This document shows, one piece after another, positions 37,219 through 49,439 of a stretch of 64,000 nt of DNA; within the stretch, counting starts at the first letter, position 1, and each line of letters begins with the position of its first letter. The notes below the pieces were generated by a model, which worked only from the letters and a program-made list of their open reading frames with translations, made no database searches and was not told where the DNA came from. Source of the DNA: Gordionus sp. m RMFG-2023 (lineage: Eukaryota; Nematomorpha; Gordioida; Chordodea; Parachordodidae); the NCBI RefSeq assembly GCF_954871325.1, contig NC_088775.1:76485561-76549560 (forward strand), given 5' to 3'. The position numbers and the translations under genes are program-made.

Positions 37219-38169
37219 TCAATTCCTCCGTAACCCAGTCAAAACATATCTATTTCGCATGAAAATATATTGTATAAAAATAAAATTATTTACAAAAAAT
37301 CTAAAGGAGAGGGAAATAAATATTTCTCGCCATGCGTGTGCTCTGCAAATTCATTTTTTTTTCTAGGCCTAAGCCCACTCCTAATTCATTAGCCTGAGTC
37401 TGCCAAATAATTGAAAAACAATGAATTTAAAAATACTAATTGCTAAAGAAATTCATCTAAAATTTTAATAAAAGAAAATATTTTTGACTGTTTCGACTTT
37501 GAGACGACTTGCAGAACACATCCTTTTTTGTTATATATAAATAGATATAAGCTGATTCAAATCCATTCCATTAATAATCCGTAAGAATATTTTAAAAAAT
37601 AAGATAATTTTAAATCTATCATCATATCTATTTTAAATGTAAAACAATTAAAACAATATGACCTTTAACAAACTCATATTCATGCAAAAGTATATTATAT
37701 TATACATATCCTGCATAAGGGAATATTTTATAAAGTAGATGTGCGAGGAAAGAAAGATATTATATTATATAATATAATAATTTGAATGTTTTTTTACTTT
37801 CAAGAATCAAAAGATTTCCAGGAATTCGGAGATTTTCATGCAAAATTAGTATGTCTTATTCTCATCTCAAATTTTTTTATTAAATTGTGGAAAAAAAATA
37901 TTAAATAATTATTTCAAAAATATTACTGTTTTAAATTTTAATTTTTTTATTATTAAAAAAGTAATTTTTTATGAAAATTTATTTTTATAACTAGTAAAAA
38001 TATAATATAATAAAATAAAATGTGTTTTGTTTGTTTAAATGTGTTTGTATTTTCTTTTATTTCTTCTTTAAAGTATTATAAAATGATTCTTTCTAGGAAA
38101 ATGCTATTATTTTATTTATTTGTAAAGATTTTATCAATGATTTATTGTTTACGTCAACCGCAGGTATTC

Positions 38170-38320
38170 CGTGACATAGAGAAAGAGAGGATTGGATTTG
38201 GAATAAAGAAAAGAGAAGAGGAACAAAGAAAGGGAAATAAAAAAAGAGAGGAGAGGAAAGGAAAGGTGAAAGAGAGAAAAGGGACAAATAAATTTAAAAA
38301 AAAGGGAAAGGTAAATAAAA
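38170..38320. repeat. polypurine tract
   Basis: About 140 bases are almost entirely A and G (GAAAGAGAGG, AAGAGAAGAGGAAC, GAGAGGAGAGG). An open frame across it (38020-38451) is rich in K, E and R and is best explained as a by-product of the tract. Confidence 0.7.
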
Positions 38321-38689
38321 GATTAAACATTAAATTTTATTATGCTTCGAATCTAGACTTTTCTTTCGCAAAAAAAAAACTAAAACAAATTATTTTACCA
38401 ATAAAAAATAACATATGGTTTTTATTAAATAGCATTTTTCTTAACTCATAAAATTTATAACATTAACTTACATTATTATAATAATTCCCTTTTTCAAATT
38501 CTTCCGTTCCTATCTCCTCCACCATGGAATAATTTAAATATATATTATATAATATAACAATGATATTTTTTAAATGGGAGAAATAAATAAGATTAAATTT
38601 CTTAGAATAATGTTCATGCATTTTATTTATAAAGAAAATATAAAAAACAATGGAAACCCACTCCAATGAAGGTCATTGTTCGATAATTC

Positions 38690-38885
38690 AGTACGAACGG
38701 TCCGACATACATGAACCGGACCACGGTCATCCTCCAAAGTATAATTAGAAAATCCAAAGCTTGAAAACCTGAATTAAAAGGCTGAATGCGCCGCCGGCTC
38801 AGGTCGGAGCCACCGGTAATTTTATTCACGCCGGAAAAGCCGCGATTGAGATGAGCAGCATGGCTCTCGCCGCCGATTTTTTTTA
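38690..38885. other. GC-rich island left of an old hAT
   Basis: GAACCGGACCACGGTC, GCGCCGCCGGCTCAGGTCGG and CGCCGGAAAAGCCGCG stand out from AT-rich flanks. A comparable island lies at 42510-42650 on the other side of the old hAT remains. The pair may be the GC-rich subterminal parts of that element, but no TIR could be fixed. Confidence 0.4.
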
Positions 38886-39028
38886 TAATATGATATTTGA
38901 TTTCTTGACAGAATTGCCTGATAGGATAACCATTAGTCTGAATGCACTTATGTTTATTCATCAATAAAGGCGTGTGTTTTAAATTTGATTGATTCAGGAT
39001 CAAAATTCTGTTTTATCACTTTTGATTT

Positions 39029-40131
39029 ATGGACAGATCATTTCAAGCGTCGAAATTATTGGTCTTCTTAATTAATAATATTGATTTAAAATATTTCACT
39101 CTGTCAACTAGAAGCGTGCCGCAAAAGCATACTCGTAAAACCATATTATCTGAGATAGATAGTATAGAAGAAGAATTCCATTTAGAAAACAAAATAATAC
39201 AGATGCTAACTGATTCTGGGGTAATGTCAAAAGAAGCATCAGATTGAGGGATTATAAGTATCATTTAAGCTTAGGGCATGGACTTCATAATTTAATTACA
39301 GTTGTTGGCATAAAAAAAGTTGCCAGGATTAATATTCTGACTAAAAGAATTAAAGAAATTATTTCAGCCTTCAGATATCGAGTAGCTGATTTGAAATGTG
39401 AAATTGAGGATGAATAATGTAAATGCCTGCAAAAAATTTATAAAACAGGCCATATTTTGGATATTGATGATTCTCATCCATACTTTGATGAACATTTTGA
39501 TAGCGAGGCTGATAATTTAAATTGCATTTCACCAACAGATCTAATTAATACTTTAAGCTTAAAAATTAAATTGTCCTACTTGCTGGCACAGCATATTAAT
39601 TTAATTAGAAAGTATCCGTAGTGTTCAAGATTTCTATATAAAATAGATAAAATATCCTTAAAACTTTTTAATAACAAATGGATATAAATGACGAACTTTA
39701 CACATTATTAAATCTATTCAGATTCCGATATTCGGTGGAATTTCTTTCCTCCCAAAAGGGGTCATAAATAAATTCAGGATTATTATTTTGCAGTGAAATA
39801 GAAAGACATGTGCAAATCACTAAGTCTGATCGCTGGATATTATTTGCCGAAAATATGCACTAAAAGCTTGATCATAGGTTTCCAATTACCGAATTTCAAG
39901 TAATTTATTTAATATTATATTTTTATTAATAAAATTATTTTTTAAACATTATATATTAGCGACACTACTTGATCCGAGATTTCCAAATCTTAAAATTGTT
40001 TCAGAATATATAAATTCGAACTCTACGACATCATTAATTCTTAATTAGACATTTATAACTTTTAAAGGATGATTGAAATGCATAGAGTGAGATTCAAGAC
40101 GAAATGGGCAAACATCCAGTTCATATATAGC
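39029..40131 (+). pseudogene. old hAT transposase relic, part 1
   Basis: Segments read TILSEIDSIEEEFHLENKII, then after a stop GHGLHNLITVVGIKKVA and NILTKRIKEIISAFRYRV, the hAT stretch with the conserved His before the helical insertion. Further on come SYLLAQHINLIRKYP and ATLLDPRFPNLKIV (39957-39999), equal to LLDPRFK of the family. Many stops and shifts. A younger hAT is inserted at 40132. Confidence 0.75.
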
Positions 40132-41919
40132 CAGTGGCCCCTACAACGGGAGGGGGGTCCGAAGCAACTGCTTCAGTAAATTTAAGTGGGGGTACTTTTT
40201 TTTTAAATTTTCTTTATTATTTAATTCTGTTTTGTTGCATCCATCATGATCAAGTGATTTCTGGTTTATAAATGTAATAATAAGACCCCCCTCCCCCCAA
40301 TTTAATATTTTTAATATATATTGACGGAAATTTTGGTCGATGTTTAGTAAATTAGGTCGTTAACCGAGATTTCTTGTCATAAATTATTTTTCCAATTTTA
40401 AAATATGCCTAAAAATATTAACCAAAAAAAATAAAAATGCCTAATTAAAAATTGCAAATCGCATAATATAAGAGATGATAAATGGATAGATCATATTAGA
40501 AAAAGACATGGTGGGCTTAATTTTAACGATATAAAGAAAAGCTTTGAATTATTTAGAAGCTGGCTATCGTCATATAAAGCTATTGTTTTTTCTACTTTAT
40601 GATGCTTGAGGGCAGCTTTAACAAATTTAAAGGATTCTGAAGATCCTGCCACTTCCACTATGGCTAGTGCTATAGTCTTTAGAATAGAAAATTTTGATTT
40701 TATCTTATCACTTTGTGTTTTGGATAAAATTGTTGATAACGGCTTGTACAAAATTGCAAACCATTTCGAAGGATATAGGGTTTGCAATAAATCAAATTCA
40801 ATTGGCAAAAGATTGCTTGATTAATTTGAGAAGTATAATATAAATTATTGTCTTAATTATTTTTAAATCTAATAGATAATAACACTGGATTTTTGGATGT
40901 TTTTTCAAAGGCACAAGATATTGTGAAGGAGAGATATCTACCTTTTGATTTTGAAAGTTCTAGACTTCAAACATTACAATCCAAAAAGGAGAGGTAAATA
41001 TCATCATTAAATTTAGAAATTTTTTTTAGCTTTAAAATAGGAGTGTTTTATGCTACACTCGATTTAATTGTTATGCAGTTTAACGAAAGATTTAATGATG
41101 ATTCGATGATATTTTTACATCAAACATCATCTTTTACGCCAAAGGGAATGGCAGAAAAATCAATTATTAAAGAAGATATCGAGAATATCTGTGAATTTTA
41201 CAATTTAAATTCAAGTCAAATTTTCGAAGAAATGTTGAAGTTTAGAAATATTTATAAGATGGCTAAAATGGGGAATGTAATTATTAATCATGACCTAGAG
41301 GTTCAAGAATCTAAAGATTTATCAGATTCTGAGTATTGTAAATTTATTCAATTAAAATATTTTTACCAATACATTATTTAGCTTCTTCTGATGATGATAA
41401 TTCAGAGACTTACGATTCAGATTGGAAAAACTATTCATTTATTTTACCTTATCGTCTACTTTTAAAATTTTCTGCTTTCCCTAATTTAACAATTTTATAT
41501 AAATATTTATTAACCATTCCTACAACCTCATGTACTGCCGAAAGAGTCATGAGTAAAATTAAATTAATTAAAACAAGACTTCGTAGTACCATGAAAGATC
41601 CATTTCTCAATAATTTAACCATATTATCAATGGAAAAAAATTTATTTAAACAATTAAATATTGATGAAATTATAAATTCTTTCGCTTTCTCTTCCCCTAA
41701 TTTATCTAAATTATTCATTTAAAAATAATATTTATAAAATATATATTTTTTGCATTTTATTTATATTATATATTAAAAATTGATGCAATAAAAATTATTT
41801 TTGAAATTTATATGTCATAAAATAATTATCATTTTTTCGAGGGAGGGGGGTACTATTCAAGGGGGTACTTTTCAGGGGGGTATTCTGCTTCATTCGCTCA
41901 GAAAGTGTAGGGGCCACTG
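40132..41919 (+). mobile_element. hAT transposon (ZMYM1/Tip100-like), nested in the old hAT
   Basis: TIRs CAGTGGCCCCTA and TAGGGGCCACTG are perfect. An exact 8-bp duplication TATATAGC lies at 40124-40131 and 41920-41927. Size is 1788 bp. G/C-rich strings such as GGGAGGGGGGTCC and GGGGGGTACT lie just inside the ends. Coding content is listed separately. Exact duplication and TIRs point to a fairly young insertion, though the coding part lacks the N-terminal half. Confidence 0.93.
40490..41720 (+). pseudogene. ZMYM1/Tip100-type hAT transposase, partial, with introns
   Basis: Exon-like blocks on the plus strand: 40606-40823 (MASAIVFRIENFDFILSLCV), about 40878-40996 (NTGFLDVFSKAQDIVKERYL), about 41042-41338 (FYATLDLIVMQFNERF) and 41383-41720. 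The last two join across a 44-bp GT-AG intron in phase (DSEY to SSSDDDNSETYDSDW). The last block is an intact dimerisation domain: FPNLTILYKYLLTIPTTSCT, AERVMSKIKLIKTRLRSTM, LNNLTILSME. Phases of the second and third blocks do not fit, and the zinc-finger and DDE N-terminal parts are missing. Hence it is an internally reduced, probably inactive copy. Confidence 0.8.
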
Positions 41920-41927
41920 TATATAGC

Positions 41928-42210
41928 TAAAATAGCTAGTATAAACATTCCCTTCCAAACCATGATTATAACAACATTAGCAATAAAGAGCAAGAATGCC
42001 ATATTTTGCTCAGCCAACATGGTATTCCAGAAGAGGATGCACTAACTATTTGTTAAAAAAAGTGACTTAAACTTACTTGGCTTGCTGATTTAGCTAGGAA
42101 GATTCTTTGTATTCCTGGAACCAATACACCCAGGTGAAGAATTTTATCGCTGGATTAATACTCAATGCAAAAAGGTGTTCTTTATGTCCCACGAATCTTA
42201 ATAAAATACT
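41928..42210 (+). pseudogene. old hAT transposase relic, part 2
   Basis: Continuation of the relic after the nested element: IAKIASINIPFQTMIITTLA and then HPGEEFYRWINTQCKKVFF. It is too decayed for motif-level description. Part 1 and part 2 are joined by the duplicated 8-mer TATATAGC. Confidence 0.45.
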
Positions 42211-44417
42211 ATTTAATTTTACTAAATCTGATTTATAATTTATTATATTTCTTACTTTAAATTTTGCTTGCATTCTAAATTTATATTAAATTGTTTTATC
42301 TGACTCTGATTTGAGTAAAAATGCAATTGCTTAATCTATCTGAGAATGAGAAAATACATAATTTAAATATGAGTTAGATAGTTAATTTAAGAAATGAATT
42401 AAACTCTATTAACAATGTTAGAACTAAGAGCATGAATAAATTATAAAAAAAATGTTATACATTAAATAATAAATTAAATTCTTTTAAATTTTTTTAAAAT
42501 AAATAGCACGCTGCAGCCGCCACTAATTTATTAGGTGGCAGCGGAATTAGCGCGCCGCTGAACGCCGATAAAAAATTATCAAAAAACCACCGCCGTCAAT
42601 TAAGGCTTCGGCGCCCAGGTCTGATCTGACTACGGTTCTTAGATAATATGCAGTTTCCGGTTCTGACTCCAAAACAATAAATCTAAATTATATCAATTAA
42701 TCCTTTTGAAAAATCAATTAATCATTTTGAAAAATCATATAATGATTTGAAGCATTTAATATTCATTCATATTGTTCATTCAATGTACCTTTGATGAAAC
42801 AATTTATAAAATTCCCTCAAAAACATTCAAAATAATTAAATTTTACAAATAAATAAAAAATACCCAAGGACCTGACCGTAAAAATGATCAAAAATATTTT
42901 TTTATCGGCCTATAAAAAAATCCAAAAAATAATAAATTGACATCGGCGGGTTTTTATCATATAAAATTATTGGCACTTTTGTTAGAACCGGTTCTGTAAA
43001 TTTTAAAATGGGTCCTCCTGCTTTCATAAATTTTAAGATGGTTTCCAGTATTTTTCTAAATTCTGGAAGAGGACTGTTTCCAGGTCCTGGTTTTAAGCTA
43101 TAAAAAAATTCCATAATTTAATTACCAAAAAACATCTGTCCCCCTTTATTTTTTATGTAGTTTCTAATATTTGCGATCGATTTAAAATAATGAAAATGTT
43201 ATTATTCGATAAATAATTTATTTCTTTATTCAAATTCATTTTAATTATATTCTTGAATCAAATAATTGATTTGTATTGTATTGGTAAAATATAAAATAAA
43301 ATAATTTATTTTTATTCGTAAAATACTAATCAAATAATTTGATTTAGATGTAGCCAGTATAAAAAAGAAGTTATTTGCAAAAAAAAATGTTTTGCCTAAC
43401 ATCGCGCTCAAAGGGAGAGTCTTCGATGTTAAATTTCTTAATGAAAAACTTAATTTATTTTTATATTGTATCTTTTGACATCGATGACAATTATCATTCC
43501 AAAATTATAAGTTCGGAAATAATTCACGTCAATGTTAGAGGATTTTTGAATTTAACCACATCGAGGTTTCTGTCTATCGTTTGAAAACGCAAATTCGGAA
43601 ACATGTGCTATTTATTTAGTGCTTATTTAGTGCATTTTTCACAGTTGAGTAGTCAACATAAAGATAAAAAGAAAGTGTATTCGCAAATATGAAATGTATG
43701 CCAAAATTGCCATGAAAAGTATAAAAGCATTAAATATTCTGATTTTAACCATATTTAGTATTTGATTAGTATTTAATAATTCCGCCCCTTTTGGATGACC
43801 CCCTATACAGAAACAAAGTGATAATTACAAACTATGATCTCACTTTCAGCCGAGTACCAAGGAATTTGGTCTTAGGGGGGGGGGGGATAATAATTTTTTT
43901 AAGAAATATTATTGTTTTTAAAAATATCAAGCATAAATTTATTAGGACTATAACTATTTTTAATACACAATTGTAAATTAATGTGAATTATAAAAAAATT
44001 ATATGTATAAACCGGCATATAAAAAACTATAAAATAAATTTGAATTAAAAAATATTAAGCGGATATAACTAGCGGTATATGAAAAACTATAAAATAAATG
44101 TGAATTATAAAATATAAATAAATATAACCATTATATGAATTCTTAAATGACCCTTTTTGAGCCTTTAAAATTTATATATAAAGTATAAAAAATTTAAATG
44201 TTGGAAATATAAATTAATACACAAAAAGTTTTTTAGGAATAATTGTAATTTGTATATTTTTGTATATTATATATTTACAAATTAAAATTCAATCTTCGTT
44301 GGGATTGAGCTAATTTTTCAATTATCTCATTCTTGCGTGTCATGAAATGCCTATGAATATTCAAAGATCCAAACCTTTCAATCTACTTTCAGAAGTTGTA
44401 CTTCTTGGTATATTTTT
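42211..44417. other. interval with GC island and repeats, no gene recognised
   Basis: GC-rich island at 42510-42650 (GCAGCCGCCACTAATTTATT, GCGCGCCGCTGAACGCCG). A fragment of the ATTCGTATTCG repeat family lies at about 43165-43350. A run of 12 G lies at 43875-43886. AT-rich otherwise. Confidence 0.45.
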
Positions 44418-44717
44418 TAGAGATCTGCAAGCCCGACCCTCTGGCCGGACCGTATTTAAATTTTTTTAAAAAACCCGAACCGGGCTCGAAATTTTTATTT
44501 AAATAACACCCAAGCCGGGCCTGAAAATTTTTTTAAAAAATATCCGGGCCAGACTGTATATTTTAAAACACCCTATATTTGAAATCGTTATTATTAGCTA
44601 TAAAAATATAAAATAAATTTATATTTTTAATATCGGGCCGGACCTGAAAATTTTTTTTAAAAAAATCTTGGCCGGGTAAAAAAAAATCCGGGCCGTGCCC
44701 TGCAAATGGTACCTCTG
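44418..44717. mobile_element. GC-rich-ended MITE
   Basis: Left TAGAGATCTGCAAGCCCGAC, right GGGCCGTGCCCTGCAAATGG and CCTCTGCA. Inner words CCGGGCTCG, GCCGGGCC and TCGGGCCGGACC occur in opposing sense. It abuts the broken hAT that follows and probably cut into its 3' end. Confidence 0.65.
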
Positions 44718-44724
44718 CACTCTG

Positions 44725-45540
44725 TTATTCTTCTTAAAAAGAGAATGTTCTCTCATTAGTTTACTAATGGGAAGAGTTGTTAATATATATATAACCATTT
44801 TAATACATTGGGAATATAATCTAAAATAAATAATACAAAGCATCCCATCCATATCATTTTTTGGGACTATATCAACCATAGTTAATCTTTTAAACATAGT
44901 TATTCAGCTAATGAGGCATCATAAGATACTTTAACATCTTCATGATAAAAATCTAATAAATATTTTTTTCCTATCACCATCTGAAAAAGGTTGGGAAGGC
45001 TTTTGTGGAAGTAATATTTGCAGATTGGTAAGTGCCGCATGATGAATTAAAAACCATTCATTTATTTGGGTTAAAAGTGTATCTAAGAGAGGGGACATTT
45101 ATTTTATAATACTCTTCTACTGATCCTATATAAATTTTTTAACGATGAGCTTGCCTTGCTGCAAGTCAAGGGATACAAATATTAAACACGTATAGCTCTG
45201 CTTTTGACTCAACAATAACATATAAAATATGAAATTCTTCATCAACATTAACCCTAATTTCCTTGAGTTCTAATAAAATGCTCTCCGCTATTCTCATCTT
45301 CTTAATCAAGTTAATGTCATGTTTTTGAAAAGTATTACATAAAATAGTTGTATAATTAAATAATATATTCTAATGAGAAAAAAAATTTGGAATATGCATT
45401 GACAATAATTTTTTCTTGCTTCTGAGGAAATATATCATACAGGCCATTGTGATATTTCAGTAATAGCATTAATAATCGGCTCTTCTAACTACATAAAAGC
45501 TGTTACTGCTTGATGGCGGAGACTTTATCTCGTTAGACAA
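44725..45540 (-). pseudogene. ZMYM1-like hAT transposase relic
   Basis: Minus-strand reading gives PIINAITEISQW, then a 65-codon open stretch with FQKHDINLIKKMRIAESILL, ELKEIRVNVDEEFHILYVIV and ESKAELYVFN. It continues across stops with LAARQAHR, VEEYYKINVP, NEWFLIHHAALTNLQILLP and a decayed LTTLPISK. The order matches the DUF4371/ZMYM1-type hAT proteins, where the block before the P-x-L-D helix reads IPRL.GRQ.HR.N. It carries at least two TGA/TAA stops and a shift. It is a different, older copy of the same broad class as the element at 40132. Confidence 0.8.
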
Positions 45541-45989
45541 GCTTGCGATTTCTTTCTCCCTGTTGGACTAGGAGTTTCAGAAATAATTATTATTTGACTA
45601 GAAATTTGAAAATGGTAGATAAATATTACGCCGTTAAAAATTTGAAAATAATATGTAAATATTGCGTCAAGGAAAACTAGAAATTGAAATTAATTGATGA
45701 AATAACTTAGTAGATGAATGTAATAAATAAATGTAATTAAATATATATTTAATATGAGATAGGAATAAATATTAACAAATATAAATTAATATAAACAATA
45801 ATATTTTTGAAAAATATATCCGGCATCTGCATTTTTTGACTTGGGGGAGGGGATTTGTTCCCCTGCCCCCCACCCCGCTGGTTATACGCCTGCACACTTT
45901 ACTTGTAAAGTTGGTTAAAATTTGGAAGTTATTATTGTGTAACTTTCATTATATAATGCTTAATCAATAGTGTTGTTAAAACGCCGCAA

Positions 45990-46540
45990 GTCGCGACCCC
46001 GACCCAAAGCTCGGGTCGTTTTATTCGACTCCGACTCAATGTTTGGGTCGTTTTTTTCGACTTCGACCCGAGTTCAAGCCGAAAAAAACGACTTCGACCC
46101 AAAATATGGGTCGTTTTTTTCGACTTCGACCCAAGTCCAAGCCGAAAAAAACGACCTCGACTCAAAATATGGGTCGTTTTTTACGACTCCGACTCAAAAT
46201 TTGGGTGGTATTTTTCGACTCAAACTTGAAATTTGGGTCGTATTTTTCGACTCAAACTTGAAGTTTGGGTCGTATTTTTCGACTCAAACTTGAAGTTTGG
46301 GTCGTATTTTTCGACTCAAACCTCAAACTTGAAGTTTGGGTCGTATTTTTCGACTCAAACTTGAAGTTTAGATCGTATTTTTCGACTCCAACTCAAAGTT
46401 TGGGTCGTTTTTCTGACTCAGACTCAAACATCGGGTCGTTTTATTCAATCCGACCCAAAATATGGATCTTTTTTTTTAAGACGACTTAAAGTCAGGGTTG
46501 CTTTTTTTCACCCCTACCAATATCTAGATCATTTTTTTCG
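45990..46540. repeat. outer GGGTCG repeat block, left arm
   Basis: Irregular repeats of GGGTCGTTTTTTTCGACTC and GACCCAAA about every 30-60 bp. Open frames here (such as the recurring MGRFF reading) merely reflect the repeat. The right-arm counterpart is 49440-49920. Confidence 0.85.
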
Positions 46541-46574
46541 ACCAAAAGTCAAATAACATTTAGTATATATTAAT

Positions 46575-48050
46575 ATTATAGGCGGGAAAGTTACTTAAAG
46601 CTTCTTTAAATTATAATGCTCTGATTAACTATTCATCATAGTTATATTTTAAAATTTTTAAGTGAAGATGTAACATAGAAAAGTGCCATTTGTCATGATG
46701 GTTATTTTTGAACTTTTTTAAATGAAATAGATAAAAATATATATTGTAGACATGTTAAATCAAAATTTCAGTGATGATGTACCACAGATAAGTGGTAATT
46801 GTCATAATCGCTATTTTTGAACTTTTTTGAGTTTTTTTAAAGCAAATTGCTAAAATTATATATTCTAAAATAAACATGTTAAATTAAAAATTCAGTGAGG
46901 ATGTATCATAGATAGGTGACAATTGTCATAATCGCTATTTTTAAACTTTTTCAAATTTTTTTAAAGGAAATATCTAAAAATATATATTCTAAACATGTTA
47001 AATTAAAAATTCAGTGAGGATGTATCATAGATAGGTGACAATTGTCATAATCGCTATTTTTAAACTTTTTCAAATTTTTTTAAAGGAAATATCTAAAAAT
47101 ATATATTCTAAACATGTTAGATTAAAAATTCAGTGAGGATGTATCATAGATAGGTGACAATTGTCATAATCGCTATTTTTAAACTTTTTCAATTTTTTTT
47201 AAAGGAAATAGCTAAAAATATATATTCTAAACATGTTAAATTAAAAATTCAGGGAGGGTGTATCATAGATAGGTGACAATTGTCATAATCGCTATTTTTG
47301 AACTTTTTCAAATTTTTTTAAAGGAAATAGCTAAAAATATATATTCTAAACATGTTAAATTAAAAATTAAGTGAGGATGTATCATAGATAGGTGACAATT
47401 GTCATAATCGCTATTTTAACTTTTTCATTTTTGAACTTTTCAAATTTTTTAAAGGAAATATCTAAAAATATATATTCTAAACATGTTAAATTAAAAATTC
47501 AGTGAGGATGTATCATAGATAGGTGACAATTGTCATAATCGCTATTTTTGAACTTTTTCAAATTTTTTTAAAGGAAATATCTAAAAATATATATTCTAAA
47601 CATGTTAAATTAAAAATTCAGTGAGGATGTATCATAGATAGGTGACAATTGTCATAATCGCTATTTTTGAACTTTTTTAAATTTTTTTAAAGGAAATAGC
47701 TAAAAATATATATACTAAACATGTTAAATTAAAAATTCAGTGAGGATGTATCATAGATAGGTGACAATTGTCATAATCGCTATTTTTGAACTTTTTCAAA
47801 TTTTTTTAAAGGAAATAGCTAAAAATATGTATTCTAAACATGTTAAATTAAAAATTTAGTGAGGATGTATCATAGATAGGTGACAATTGTCATAATCGCT
47901 ATTTTTGAACTTTTTCAAATTTTTTCAAAGGAAATATCTAAAAATATATATTCTAAACATGTTAAATTAAAATTCAGTGAGTAAAATTCAGTGAGGATGT
48001 ATCTTAGATAGGTGACAATTGTCATAATCGCTATTTTTGAATTTTTTCAA
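46575..48050 (+). repeat. 119-bp satellite array, left arm
   Basis: The unit contains TAAACATGTTAAATTAAAAA, TTCAGTGAGGATGTATCATA, GATAGGTGACAATTGTCATA and ATCGCTATTTTTGAAC. The marker ATAGGTGAC starts at 46912, 47031, 47150, 47269, 47388, 47519, 47638, 47757, 47876 and 48008: spacing 119 bp, with two units of 131-132 bp. Outer units (46650-46880) are clearly diverged and inner ones nearly identical. Each unit holds the perfect 10-bp palindrome GACAATTGTC. Confidence 0.95.
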
Positions 48051-48074
48051 ATTTTTTTAAAGGAAATATCTAAA

Positions 48075-49330
48075 AATAAAAATAGCGATTATGACAATTG
48101 TCACCTAAATATGATACATCCTCACTGAATTTTTAATTTAACATGTTTAGAATATATATTTTTAGCTATTTCCTTTAAAAAAATTGAAAAAGTTTAAAAA
48201 TAACGATTATGATAATTGTCACCTATCTATGATACATCCTCACTGATTTTTTAATCTAACATGTTTAGAATATATATTTTTAGATATTTCCTTTAAAAAA
48301 ATTTGAAAAAGTTTAAAAATAGCGATTATGACAATTGTCACCTATCTATGATACATCCTCACTGAATTTTTAATTTAACATGTTTAGAATATATAATTTT
48401 AGCAATTTCCTTTAAAAAAATTTGAAAAAGTTCAAAAATAGCGATTATGACAATTGTCACCTATCTATGATACATCCTCACTGAATTTTTAATTTAACAT
48501 GTTTAGAATATATATTTTTAGATATTTCCTTTAAATATTTCCTTTAAAAAATTGAAAAAGTTCAAAAATAGCTATTATGACAATTGTCACCTATCTATGA
48601 TACATCCTCACTGAATTTTTAATTTAACATGTTTAGAATATATATTTTTAGCCATTTCCTTTAAAAAAAATTGAAAAAGTTCAAAAATAGCGATTATGAC
48701 AATTGTCACCTATCTATGATACATCCTCACTGAATTTTTAATTTAACATGTTTAGAATATATATTTTTAGATATTTCCTTTAAAAAAATTTGAAAAAGTT
48801 CAAAAATAGCGATTATGACAATTGTCACCTATCTATGATACATCCTCACTGAATTTTTAATTTAACATGTTTAGAATATATATTTTTAGCTATTTACTTT
48901 AAAAAATTTGAAAAAGTTCAAAAATAGCGATTATGACAATTGTCATCTATCTATGATACATCCTCACTGAATTTTTAATTTAACATGTTTAGAATATATA
49001 TTTTTCGATATTTCCTTTAAAAAAATTTGAAAAAGTTCAAAAATAGCGATTATGACAATTGTCACCTATCTATGATACATCCTCACTGAAAATTTTTAAT
49101 TTAACATGTTTAGAATATATATTTTTAGCAATTTGCTTTAAAAAAACTCAAAAAAGTTCAAAAATAGCGATTATGACAATTACCACTTATCTATGGTACA
49201 TCATCACTGAAATTTTGATTTAACATGTCTACAATATATATTTTTATCTATTTCATTTAAAAAAGTTCAAAAATAACCATCATGACAAATGACACTTTTC
49301 TATGGTACATCTTCACTTAAAAATTTTAAA
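48075..49330 (-). repeat. 119-bp satellite array, right arm (inverted)
   Basis: The same unit in reverse complement, about ten copies with mostly 119-bp spacing, again with the most diverged units outermost (49150-49330). Confidence 0.95.
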
Positions 49331-49439
49331 ATATAACTATGATGAATATTATAATTTAAAGAAGCTTTAAGTAACTTTCCCGCCTATAATATTAATATAT
49401 ACTAAATGTTATTTGACTTTTGGTCGAAAAAAATGATCT

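Larger units (their letters stand above)
34293..38089. other. gene-poor interval upstream of the LRR gene
   Basis: Includes the presumed promoter region of the LRR gene just right of 34292, with no motif I can support. G-rich runs lie near 35837-35855 and 37204-37218. A short plus-strand open segment near 36227-36370 (RYALWMDTDYVGGRGTLRTN) was seen but not recognised. Confidence 0.4.

Noticed and set aside
38020-38451. 143-codon open frame rich in Lys, Glu and Arg
   Set aside because: It spans a polypurine tract and plain AT-rich flanks; no intron, domain or similarity supports it.
46575-49330. Regularly spaced repeats that could be taken for a CRISPR array
   Set aside because: Units are 119 bp and contiguous with no unique spacers, arranged as an inverted pair inside hAT-type ends, in a eukaryotic genome with introns.
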